A DNA stretch of 64,000 nt from Bacteroidales bacterium. GTDB lineage: Bacteria > Bacteroidota > Bacteroidia > Bacteroidales > P3. Below are positions 18,273-26,475 of this stretch, in pieces. How positions within the stretch are numbered: position 1 is the stretch's first letter; every line of letters starts with the position of its first letter. The notes under the pieces were generated by a model. The model was not told the DNA's origin and did not search any database. It worked only from the letters and a program-made list of their open reading frames with translations. A program made the translations under genes and the position numbers. Where the stretch lies: NCBI GenBank assembly GCA_017449525.1, contig JAFTFL010000002.1, positions 1 to 64,000 on the forward strand, given 5' to 3'.

Positions 18273-18495
18273 GCCCTTGTATGAGAGGTGATTACCTTTT
18301 GTCTATGGGGCAATTGCCTCTTGTATGTAGAGTAATTACCTTTTGTCTATGGGACAATAATCTCTTGTTTGCGGAGTGATTGTTTCTTTGTCTATGGGGC
18401 AACTACCTCTTGTTCGTAGGGTGATTGTTTCTTTGTCTACGGGGTAATTATCTCTTGTTTGCGAAGTGCTTGTCTCCTTGTCTACTGGGGGTCTA
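18273..18495. repeat. 22-bp minisatellite, ten units, between aminotransferase gene and priA
   Basis: Ten units of 22 or 23 bp alternate between two flavours, one like CCTCTTGTATGTAGAGTAATTA and one like CCTTTTGTCTATGGGGCAATTG, giving a 44-46 bp higher-order repeat. The last unit contains the priA stop codon (18482-18484). A second 22-bp array in this window also meets the stop codon of a minus-strand gene (30350). Confidence 0.85.
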
Positions 18496-20968
18496 CGTTG
18501 AAGACGATGCGCAGCCCAGACCAACCCTTGTGGCTCATCATCTCGTCTGCTACATGCATCATCCACTGCTTCCCACGGCCGATGGGCTCACCGACAGCGA
18601 AGCGTACCATCACCTTCTTTTGGTAATAGGTCCTGACGCGTTGCACCACCGGGTATTCAGGACCCAACACGCGGTCGCCCAGCTCTTGGCGCAACAGTTG
18701 CGCGAAATGTGCCGCTGCCTCGTTGAGCACTTGGGGCTCCTTGTGCTTGACTATAATGTCCACAATCTTGTAGAAAGGGGGATAACGAAACACTCTTCGC
18801 TCATTAAGTTGCCCGTCATACATCGAGTTGTAGTTACACTCCATGGCATCACGTATTGCTTGATGCCACGGGTTGTAGGTCTGGATGATGACTTTTCCCC
18901 TGCGGCCGTGGCGTCCGGCTCGTCCGCTCACCTGCGTCATGAGCTGGAAGCTGCGCTCGTATGCTCTGAAGTCGGGATAGGACAACAAGTTGTCCGCACT
19001 GAGTATGCCCACTACGCTGACGTTGTCGAAATCGAGCCCCTTGGTTACCATTTGCGTACCCACGAGGATGTCAATCCGATGGTCGGCAAAGTCGTTGATG
19101 AGCTCTTCGTGGCGGTTTTTTCTTTGGGTGGAGTCCAAATCCAGTCGTGCAATGCGTGCTTGAGGGAACAGTATGGAGAGGTCGTCCTCTACGCGTTCGG
19201 TGCCGAAGCCCTTCATGCTAAGCGAGGTGGAATGGCAGGCTGGGCACTCATTGGGTAGGCTTGCCGTGTAGCCGCAGTAGTGGCAGCGCAGGCTGTTCGT
19301 ACTCTTGTGATATACCAAGCTCACGTCGCAGTTCTTACATTGCGGTGTCCAGTGGCAGTGGTTGCACTCGATGCGGAGGGAGAATCCCCTACGGTTTTGG
19401 AACAGGATGATTTGTTCGTGATGCTCTAAGGCCTCCTGCATGCTGTCCATGAGCATGGGGGAGAGGTTGAGTTGCGCTTGGGGGGAGTCGTGTGTGTCGC
19501 GCATGTCGGCACATAGCACTTCAGGTAGTTGCATGCCGCCGTAGCGCTGTGTGAGGGTTACCAGCCTGTATTTGCCGATGGTGGTGTTGTAGTAGCTCTC
19601 GATGGAGGGTGTGGCGGAGCCCAGTATGGTGTGTGCATGCCAGAGTTGTGCAAGGTAAGTGGCGCAGTCCTTGCCCTGATAGCGTGGGGCGGGTTCGTTC
19701 TGCTTGTAGGAGGGGTCGTGCTCTTCGTCAACGATGATGAGCCCCAAGTTGTGGAAGGGAAGAAACAAAGCGGAGCGAGCCCCGACGACAAGGCTGAAGC
19801 GCTTGCTGTCGTCTTCCGTTTGGGTGCGCAGCCACACTTCGGCACGTTCGTTGCTGTTGAAGCGAGAGTGGTACACACCTACGGCAGCACCAAAGTATTT
19901 GCGCAGCCGGTCAATGATTTGTGTGGTGAGTGCTATTTCGGGCAGCAGGAAAAGTACCTGCTGGCCGCGCGCAATGACCTGTTGTGCCAGTTTGATGTAT
20001 ATCTCGGTTTTACCACTGGAGGTAACGCCGTGGAGTAGGCTGATGGTGGGCGAGGTCTCCTGTAGCGAGGTGGAGAGTGCGGCGAAGGCCTGCTGCTGGG
20101 CTTCGCTCAACGCGATGTCGTCGGGCGAGGCAGAGGCTTCGGGCGAGGCGAGGCGGCTTTGGCTCTCTGCTTCTTCAATGAGTATCTCCTTCTTGATGAG
20201 GGCTGTGATGGCAGAGGGGGAAAGCTTGTCGGTCGAGGTGAGCAGCTTCTTGTGGACTGGGGTTTGACCGAAGTGGCTGAGCTGCATGAAGCTCATGAGC
20301 GCTGAGAGTTGCTTGTGGGTGGCTTGACGACTCTCCAGTTTTTCGAAGAGGGCGCGCATGGCGTCTGGTTCGAGATAGGTGGGGTTTAGCCGCAGCGTGC
20401 GCACTCGTTTTGGGGTGTAGCGGTTGCGCAGCTCTTCGTCCATGACAATGATGCCCTTCTCTATCATGGTCTTTATCAAAGGCATGATTTTCATGTAGCC
20501 CACGATGTCGCTCACCTCGTTGAGGGTGATGTTCTGCTGGGTGCTTAGGGCATCCACTACAAGGCGCTCCGACGGCTGTAGTTGGGAGAGTTCGCCGTTG
20601 TAGTCGGGGTTGATGGAGAGGTAGCTTTCGCTACTGAGGCGTAGCGATGCCGGCAGTGCGACGGCCATCACGTCGCCCGTGTAGCACATGTAGTATGTCG
20701 CTATCCATTCCCAGAACTTCAGTTGCAGTTCGCTCACGATGGGTGTGAGGTCGAGGATGGCCAGAATGTACTTGGTCGTATGGGCGGGTGCAGTGGTGTG
20801 GATGCGACGCACTACGGCTGAATAGAGCCGCTTGTTGCCAAATTGCACCACTACGCGCTGGCCTACGCAGATGCTGTCGTTGTAGTCGAAGGGCACGCGG
20901 TAGGTGTAGGTGTCGGGCAGGTGTAGTGGCAGGAGTACGTCGACAAACAGGGTGGTGCGTTCGGCCAT
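18482..20968 (-). CDS. priA: Primosomal protein N' (replication restart helicase)
   Basis: This superfamily 2 DNA helicase reloads the replisome at stalled forks. The 828-residue protein has an N-terminal DNA-binding region, Walker A GVTSSGKTEIY near residue 320, the DEEH box in VDEEHDPSYK, and paired zinc-binding cysteines (CNHCHW...CKNC...CHYC...CPAC) around residues 520-560. It heads a minus-strand group with a META-domain lipoprotein and a nucleoid-associated protein gene upstream. The call is secure. Confidence 0.96.
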   Translation of the reverse strand: MAERTTLFVDVLLPLHLPDTYTYRVPFDYNDSICVGQRVVVQFGNKRLYSAVVRRIHTTAPAHTTKYILAILDLTPIVSELQLKFWEWIATYYMCYTGDVMAVALPASLRLSSESYLSINPDYNGELSQLQPSERLVVDALSTQQNITLNEVSDIVGYMKIMPLIKTMIEKGIIVMDEELRNRYTPKRVRTLRLNPTYLEPDAMRALFEKLESRQATHKQLSALMSFMQLSHFGQTPVHKKLLTSTDKLSPSAITALIKKEILIEEAESQSRLASPEASASPDDIALSEAQQQAFAALSTSLQETSPTISLLHGVTSSGKTEIYIKLAQQVIARGQQVLFLLPEIALTTQIIDRLRKYFGAAVGVYHSRFNSNERAEVWLRTQTEDDSKRFSLVVGARSALFLPFHNLGLIIVDEEHDPSYKQNEPAPRYQGKDCATYLAQLWHAHTILGSATPSIESYYNTTIGKYRLVTLTQRYGGMQLPEVLCADMRDTHDSPQAQLNLSPMLMDSMQEALEHHEQIILFQNRRGFSLRIECNHCHWTPQCKNCDVSLVYHKSTNSLRCHYCGYTASLPNECPACHSTSLSMKGFGTERVEDDLSILFPQARIARLDLDSTQRKNRHEELINDFADHRIDILVGTQMVTKGLDFDNVSVVGILSADNLLSYPDFRAYERSFQLMTQVSGRAGRHGRRGKVIIQTYNPWHQAIRDAMECNYNSMYDGQLNERRVFRYPPFYKIVDIIVKHKEPQVLNEAAAHFAQLLRQELGDRVLGPEYPVVQRVRTYYQKKVMVRFAVGEPIGRGKQWMMHVADEMMSHKGWSGLRIVFNVDPQ

Positions 20969-20991
20969 AGGCTAAGTGGGGTGGCGGTGGT

Positions 20992-21450
20992 TCAGTCTTG
21001 GGGTGTGCAGGCTTGGTATTGCAGCAGCAGGTCGCCGTCTTGCAGCAGCCGCAGTGTGTCGCCTTGCAGGCTGTAGTTGTTCACTTTCGACAGCAGGTTC
21101 AAGTAGGTTCGCTCTATCTTCATAAAGGCATCGGGGCAGATGGTCTTCGACGCGCCGATGGCTCCAATGCGGAGTTGTGTGCCAGACGCTTCGTAGGGGG
21201 CAAAGTAGTGGTTGCACCCACTGCTGCCGTGCAGTGTGTGTGCCTCGGCGTTGACGAGCAGGGTGGCTGGTTCCATGCCTAAGGTGTAGTGCACGGGGCG
21301 TTGCTTGATGTGGGTCAGTTGCCACACTGTGATGGCCTCGGCCGAGGTCTCGGTGGGGGTGGGGACAGTCGTCTTTTGCTGCGCGCTGCAGGCGGTGGTG
21401 AGGAGCAAGAGCAGGAGCAGCAGGGCGGTGGTGCAGTGGGTTGGCTTCAT
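20992..21450 (-). CDS. META-domain lipoprotein (HslJ-like)
   Basis: The signal has a long Leu run and a lipobox ending TTAC. The rest matches a META domain: VWQLTHI, the SSGCNHYFAPYE signature, then ASKTICPDAFMKIERTYLNLL. META-domain proteins such as HslJ are envelope proteins of poorly known function, linked to heat or drug stress in E. coli. The 152-residue protein overlaps the upstream nucleoid-associated gene by 4 nt and precedes priA by 23 nt. Confidence 0.85.
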   Translation of the reverse strand: MKPTHCTTALLLLLLLLTTACSAQQKTTVPTPTETSAEAITVWQLTHIKQRPVHYTLGMEPATLLVNAEAHTLHGSSGCNHYFAPYEASGTQLRIGAIGASKTICPDAFMKIERTYLNLLSKVNNYSLQGDTLRLLQDGDLLLQYQACTPQD

Positions 21451-22559
21451 TGTTCTTCCTGATAGTACATTTTGTAGTACTTGCCGCGGTCGTCCTCGCC
21501 TTGTTCTATGAGCTTGCGGTTGCCGTGGATGTATATATGGAAGTTCTTGTCTAATTTGATTACGCTCTTGAATGAGCGGGCTTGACGCCTGACGGCGCTG
21601 TCGTCAATCTCAAAGCTGTCGGGCAATTGCACGTCGTTCTCGGCCTGATATTGCCTGCGGTATTGGCTGAAGTCCTCCACGACATCAGCCGTGGCCACGG
21701 GCTCGCCCGTCATTTCGCCGATAGTGTTGCCTATCACGTCGCGTGCGAAATCGTTCATGTCGAAGCTCTCGTTCTGCTTAAAGAATTGCACGGAACGGTT
21801 GAGCAGGGTGGCCTGGTCGGCACGGCTTAGTCCAAGCTCTTCGGTCAGCTGCTCAGTTACGTAGGTCTTGCAGGCCTTCATTACCTCGTGGGTATGATAA
21901 TAGTTGTCCTGCCTCGGCCGTGCTTGTAGGAAGACGTCGGTCCAGTAGTGCGCATCGCGTGCCCTATTGGTGGCATCCACTATGGCTACGAGGAAGCCCG
22001 CATCGGCCTCAGTGTTGAAGATGATGGCTCCTTTGTCCAAGTGGTTGACGTCGATACCGTGGTTCACCTGTAGGCGAAAGGAGGCGGTGGCGCTGTGGTC
22101 GCCCAGTTGGCTACTCCACTCTTCTTCGCTGCGCTGCACTTCGAAGAAGGGCACTTTGCCTTCGCTTTTGAATAGGCCTACGGCATCCAGGCTCTCGTCG
22201 CCCACAATGCAGTCGTGGAACAGCACCACCAGCAGGTCGCCGCTCTTGATGGCGGGGTGGTTGCCGGCATCGTAGAGTAGGCGTGCTATGGTCTGCGACT
22301 CGGACAGCAGACACGAGTGGTCTGCAAAAATCCGTGTGGCGCAGGCGTGCAACTCGTTGTGCTCTGGCCCATCGTCGTGGAACAGGTTGTAGAATTCGTC
22401 ACCCTTAAACGGGGTGAGGGCGTACTGCGCCAGCAGTTCCTGCATCTGTTCGTTGAGGGGCAGGAGGGTGGAGGAGAGTATGAATCCCTCGTCGGTTTGC
22501 TTGTTGCCCACGTGGTGGATGGCAGCAGCCTGAATGGAGGAGGAGTCGAATGTCGGCAT
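21447..22559 (-). CDS. Nucleoid-associated protein, NdpA/YejK family
   Basis: The 370-residue protein matches the 37-kDa nucleoid-associated family. It begins with an IQAAAIHHVGNK strand, and contains SGDLLVVLFHDC and the GIDVNHLDKGAIIFN segment. E. coli YejK binds the nucleoid; a role in chromosome organisation is inferred. The stop overlaps the META-domain gene start by 4 nt. A TATCTTTG -7 box on the minus strand lies at 22673-22680, about 115 nt upstream of the start. Confidence 0.88.
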   Translation of the reverse strand: MPTFDSSSIQAAAIHHVGNKQTDEGFILSSTLLPLNEQMQELLAQYALTPFKGDEFYNLFHDDGPEHNELHACATRIFADHSCLLSESQTIARLLYDAGNHPAIKSGDLLVVLFHDCIVGDESLDAVGLFKSEGKVPFFEVQRSEEEWSSQLGDHSATASFRLQVNHGIDVNHLDKGAIIFNTEADAGFLVAIVDATNRARDAHYWTDVFLQARPRQDNYYHTHEVMKACKTYVTEQLTEELGLSRADQATLLNRSVQFFKQNESFDMNDFARDVIGNTIGEMTGEPVATADVVEDFSQYRRQYQAENDVQLPDSFEIDDSAVRRQARSFKSVIKLDKNFHIYIHGNRKLIEQGEDDRGKYYKMYYQEEQ

Positions 22560-22672
22560 GGTTTGTGTTGGTGAGTTGGTTCGGTAGGGGCAGGGGATAG
22601 GCTACACTGGCTGCTGATGTTCACTCGGTTGACGGTGGCAGCGGTGTGCGCTTTGGCCTTGCCAATACGATG

Positions 22673-22680
22673 CAAAGATA
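22673..22680 (-). promoter_or_regulatory. -7 box for the nucleoid-associated protein gene
   Basis: CAAAGATA on the plus strand reads TATCTTTG on the minus strand, with GCATCG after it. It would drive the nucleoid-associated, META and priA genes with a leader of about 105 nt. Confidence 0.6.
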
Positions 22681-22765
22681 CGCAAAATGAGCCATAGTGC
22701 CGCAGGGCAAGCTGCGTTCAGCTTGGACACGTGCTGGCCACCTTGCTGTGCGTCGTGGACCACCC

Positions 22766-22908
22766 GACCGTACGCCCTTAGGAGCTACGCCGTACAGCAT
22801 TTGGCTCGACGCCGTACGACCCCGACTCCTGTGCCGTACGGCATTGTAATAAGAGAATAAGAAGAAAATCAGAGTAGTGCAGCATCAGAGGCTCCAGTGT
22901 CGTACGAC
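22766..22908. repeat. Cluster of GYCGTACGRC palindromes upstream of GroES-like gene
   Basis: Exact copies are GCCGTACGGC at 22833-22842 and GTCGTACGAC at 22899-22908. Near copies are GCCGTACGAC at 22811-22820, GCCGTACAGC at 22789-22798 and a partial site at 22766. They lie between divergent promoters at 22673 and 23148. Confidence 0.8.
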
Positions 22909-23147
22909 GTCGCAGGCTGCGCACTGCAGTATTGGGCCTTGTGGCCGAAGAAGAGATGCTTTGAAAATCTGGGGGAAGTCGCCCTACGGGCAGAACCTCA
23001 ACGGTGTCCTCGTTGGGGAGGAAGGGAATGCAAAGTTACGAATAATATTCCGACTGCGTGCGTCCTTGGGGTATAAGCTGCACTCAGCGGGCGTGCCGGG
23101 CAAGGGGGCAGCTGAGCGGATGGCGTAGGCGAGTGGCACCTTTTTCG

Positions 23148-23155
23148 TATCTTTG
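23148..23155 (+). promoter_or_regulatory. -7 box for the GroES-like gene
   Basis: TATCTTTG followed by CATCG lies 117 nt before the GroES-like start. The leader between them carries a short TATATATA run. Confidence 0.6.
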
Positions 23156-23272
23156 CATCGATTATTGTGTAGAGGAGTATATATATAAGGTGTTGAAAGA
23201 ACGCGTCGGTGCAGCAACCAGCTGCCCACAACGTCGTTCTGCACACCGTCCAAACATAGTGGAAATAGACTT

Positions 23273-23632
23273 ATGAGTACGGACAAGTTGAGCAATCTGA
23301 TAGTAGTGGGCGACCGCGTACTGATAGCACCTTCGGACATTACGGACCGCACCAAAGGGGGCTTGTATCTGCCAGCCGGATATCAGGAAAAGGAGGACGT
23401 GCAGACGGGTTACATTGTGCAATGTGGCCCAGGCTACCCGCTACCGAGCGACACGGCCGACGAGTCGTGGCAACCCGACCGTGCGGCACCGCGCTACCTG
23501 CCCTTGCAGGTGCAGGCAGGCGACTTTGCACTTTTCCTGCGCAAGAACGCGATAGAGGTGAAATACGCCGGCGAGAAATACTACGTCGTGCCGCAGAGTG
23601 CAATCCTGCTGGTGAAGCGCGACGAGTTTTAG
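23273..23632 (+). CDS. GroES-like co-chaperonin family protein
   Basis: The 119-residue protein has the GroES beta-barrel pattern: VVGDRVLIAP at residues 11-20, GGLYLPAG, a central insertion, then VQAGDFALFLRKNAIEVKYAGEKYYVVPQSAILLV. It is longer than classical GroES (about 90-97 residues) and lacks an obvious mobile loop. No groEL gene is adjacent. Many Bacteroidota encode such a second GroES-like protein. It precedes alaS by 79 nt. A chaperonin partner role is inferred from the fold. Confidence 0.8.
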   Translation: MSTDKLSNLIVVGDRVLIAPSDITDRTKGGLYLPAGYQEKEDVQTGYIVQCGPGYPLPSDTADESWQPDRAAPRYLPLQVQAGDFALFLRKNAIEVKYAGEKYYVVPQSAILLVKRDEF

Positions 23633-23711
23633 CATGCACCACGGGCACACTGGCGTCGAGCCGCCTCCCGATTGACAGACCAATACATTCTTCATATACC
23701 GCAACGAAACA

Positions 23712-26306
23712 ATGAATGCAAACGAGATAAGAAGCCGTTTCCTTCGCTTCTTCGAAAGCAAGCAGCACCACGTCGTGGCCTCTGCTCCCATGGTGGTTAA
23801 GAACGACCCCACTTTGATGTTTACCAATGCAGGCATGAACCAGTTTAAGGATATCTTCCTCGGCAATGCCCCTGCTGCCCACCGACGTGTATGCGATGCA
23901 CAGAAGTGCCTTCGCGTCAGTGGCAAACACAATGACCTCGAAGAGGTAGGACATGACACCTATCATCACACCATGTTCGAGATGCTGGGCAACTGGTCAT
24001 TTGGCGACTACTTCAAGCGCGAAGCAATAGCCTACGCCTGGGAGTTCCTCACGGTGGAGCTCGGTATCAGTGCCGACAATCTGTATGTAACGGTGTTTGG
24101 AGGCGACGAAAAAGAGCATCTTGCCATGGACACCGAGGCCTACGATTTCTGGAAGCTCCACATTGACGAACAACGCATCCTCAAGGGGTCGAAGAAGGAC
24201 AACTTCTGGGAAATGGGAGAGCAGGGACCCTGCGGCCCTTGCAGCGAAATCCATATAGACTTGCGCCCTGAGTCCGAGAAAGCTCAGATTAGCGGTCGCG
24301 ACCTTGTGAACCACGACCATCCGCAGGTCATCGAAATATGGAATCTCGTATTCATGCAGTACAACCGGCTGGCCAATGGCACGCTTGAGCCACTGAAGGA
24401 AAAACATATTGACACTGGCATGGGCTTTGAGCGTCTGTGCATGGTCATGCAGGGCAAGCGTTCGAACTACGACACCGATGTCTTCCAGCCGCTCATTCAG
24501 GCTCTGGCTACCAAGGCAGGTCTGAACTACGGAGCAGATGAAAAGGCCGATGTGGCTATGCGCGTATGTGCTGACCATCTGCGCGCTGTGAGCTTCAGCA
24601 TTGCCGACGGACAACTACCCTCGAACGCCAAGGCCGGTTATGTCATACGCCGCATCCTGCGCCGCGCCGTGCGCTACGGTTACACATTCCTCGACTTCAA
24701 AGAGCCCTTCCTATACTCGCTGGTCCATGTGCTGGTGGAGCAGATGGGCAACCAGTATCCCGAGCTAAGCCGTCAGGAGGAACTCATCACCCGTATTATC
24801 CAGGAGGAGGAACAGGCCTTCTTGAAGACGTTGCGTAGTGGGATCCAAAAGTTCGAGGCCTATATTGTCAAGCAGCAAGGCCATGTGATTGACGGCGACT
24901 TCGCTTTTGAATTGTTCGATACGTACGGCTTTCCGGTAGACCTCACCCAACTGATGGCCTCGGAGCAGGGTTGGACTGTAGACATGGAAGGCTTCGACCG
25001 CGGTCTGCAGGCACAAAAGCAGCGCAGCCGCGCCGCCGCCACGGTGGACAACGACGACTGGGTGGTATTGCAACCTGATGTGGAGGAGCAGTTTGTGGGC
25101 TACGACACCACCGAGGCTGATGTCCACATAGTGCGCTATCGCAAGGTGTCGACTAAAGACAAGACTTTCTTTCAGCTGGTGTTCGACTGCACCCCGTTCT
25201 ACGGTGAAAGTGGCGGTCAGGTGGGCGACCGAGGCACCCTCAGCTGCGAGGGCGAGAGTGTGGTAGTGGTAGACACCAAGAAGGAGAACAATCTGATTGT
25301 ACACCTGGTAGCACAGTTGCCCGAGAATACAGCAGGAACGTTCCATGCCGTGGTGAACGAGTCGCAACGTCGGGCTACAGCTTGCAATCATACCGCTACA
25401 CACCTGCTGCACCATGCGTTACGCACGGTACTGGGCACTCATGTAGAGCAAAAGGGGTCGAGTGTGGACGCACAGCGGCTGCGCTTCGACTTCTCGCATT
25501 TTGCCAAACTCTCGGCCGAAGAATTGCGCAGGGTGGAACAACTGGTGAACGAGGCTATACGCCGCAACATTCCACTTGAGGAGCACCGCCACATGCCCAT
25601 TGACCAGGCTCGGCAACTGGGAGCCATGGCTCTGTTCGGTGAGAAGTACGGCGAACATGTGCGGGTGGTGAAGTATGGCGAGAGTGTGGAACTGTGTGGC
25701 GGTACGCATGTGCCTGCCACCGGCATCATTGGAAGTTTTCGCATTGTGAGCGAGAGTGCCATATCGGCAGGCATGCGGCGTATAGAGGCCGTTACTGCAG
25801 CCGAGGCCGACCGCTTCGTGTGGAGCGAGTTGGATGTGCTGGACGGTGTGCGTGGCCTTTTAAAGGGTGCGAAGGATGTGCCGCTGGCTGTGCAGAAGCT
25901 GCAAGAGGAGGCAGCAGCCCTCCGGCAGCAGATAACCGCCTTCAAGCAGCAACAGGCTCAGCAGACGGTGGCAGCTTTGGCAGCATCGCTTCAGGACGGA
26001 ACTCCGCTGCTGAGACGACTGGATATGGACCTCAGTCAGCTCAAGGATGCTGTCATGCAGCTGCGGTTGCAACATCCGCGCATGGCACTGGTGCTGGGCT
26101 CGGACTTCGGCGGCAAGCCATCGCTCATGGTGGCTTTGGGGCAAGAATATGTGGACGGCGGACTGAGTGCCGCTACCATAGTGCGTGAGGCAGGCAAGGC
26201 TATGCAGGGCGGTGGCGGTGGACAGCCAGCCTATGCCACAGCAGGCGGTAAAAACTTGGCCGGTCTGCAAGAGGCTATGGAAACTGCATCAAAACTCATT
26301 GGGTAG
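23712..26306 (+). CDS. alaS: Alanyl-tRNA synthetase
   Basis: This class II synthetase charges tRNA-Ala and edits mischarged Ser/Gly. The 864 residues carry the N-terminal catalytic core (IRSRFLRFFESKQHH; HHTMFEMLGNWSFGDYFK). The editing domain has zinc ligands HTATHLLHH and CGGTHVPATG, and the C-terminal region shows GGGGQPAYATAGG. ATG 23712 is clear. A hairpin downstream marks the end of the strand. Confidence 0.97.
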   Translation: MNANEIRSRFLRFFESKQHHVVASAPMVVKNDPTLMFTNAGMNQFKDIFLGNAPAAHRRVCDAQKCLRVSGKHNDLEEVGHDTYHHTMFEMLGNWSFGDYFKREAIAYAWEFLTVELGISADNLYVTVFGGDEKEHLAMDTEAYDFWKLHIDEQRILKGSKKDNFWEMGEQGPCGPCSEIHIDLRPESEKAQISGRDLVNHDHPQVIEIWNLVFMQYNRLANGTLEPLKEKHIDTGMGFERLCMVMQGKRSNYDTDVFQPLIQALATKAGLNYGADEKADVAMRVCADHLRAVSFSIADGQLPSNAKAGYVIRRILRRAVRYGYTFLDFKEPFLYSLVHVLVEQMGNQYPELSRQEELITRIIQEEEQAFLKTLRSGIQKFEAYIVKQQGHVIDGDFAFELFDTYGFPVDLTQLMASEQGWTVDMEGFDRGLQAQKQRSRAAATVDNDDWVVLQPDVEEQFVGYDTTEADVHIVRYRKVSTKDKTFFQLVFDCTPFYGESGGQVGDRGTLSCEGESVVVVDTKKENNLIVHLVAQLPENTAGTFHAVVNESQRRATACNHTATHLLHHALRTVLGTHVEQKGSSVDAQRLRFDFSHFAKLSAEELRRVEQLVNEAIRRNIPLEEHRHMPIDQARQLGAMALFGEKYGEHVRVVKYGESVELCGGTHVPATGIIGSFRIVSESAISAGMRRIEAVTAAEADRFVWSELDVLDGVRGLLKGAKDVPLAVQKLQEEAAALRQQITAFKQQQAQQTVAALAASLQDGTPLLRRLDMDLSQLKDAVMQLRLQHPRMALVLGSDFGGKPSLMVALGQEYVDGGLSAATIVREAGKAMQGGGGGQPAYATAGGKNLAGLQEAMETASKLIG

Positions 26307-26356
26307 CACTGATGTTACCAGCTCCCTCTGCGAGAGGGATTTCAATAGATAACAGC

Positions 26357-26387
26357 GGAGCGGTATGACTTGAGGTTATACCGCTCC
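26357..26387. terminator. Hairpin between convergent alaS and glycosyltransferase genes
   Basis: GGAGCGGTAT (26357-26366) pairs with ATACCGCTCC (26378-26387). It resembles the other convergent-gene hairpins of this window, which share GAGCG at the base. Confidence 0.6.
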
Positions 26388-26475
26388 ACATTTCTACACC
26401 CTGTGGTGCTGAAATTTTGGGAAGGAAAATAAAGGGAGTGGGGGCGATTGTCCCTACGTCAAGAATTGACGCATC

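Noticed and set aside
18336..18566. A 76-residue minus-strand frame with VDKET repeats
   Set aside because: It is read from the 22-bp minisatellite and overlaps priA; a 22-bp period is not a coding period.
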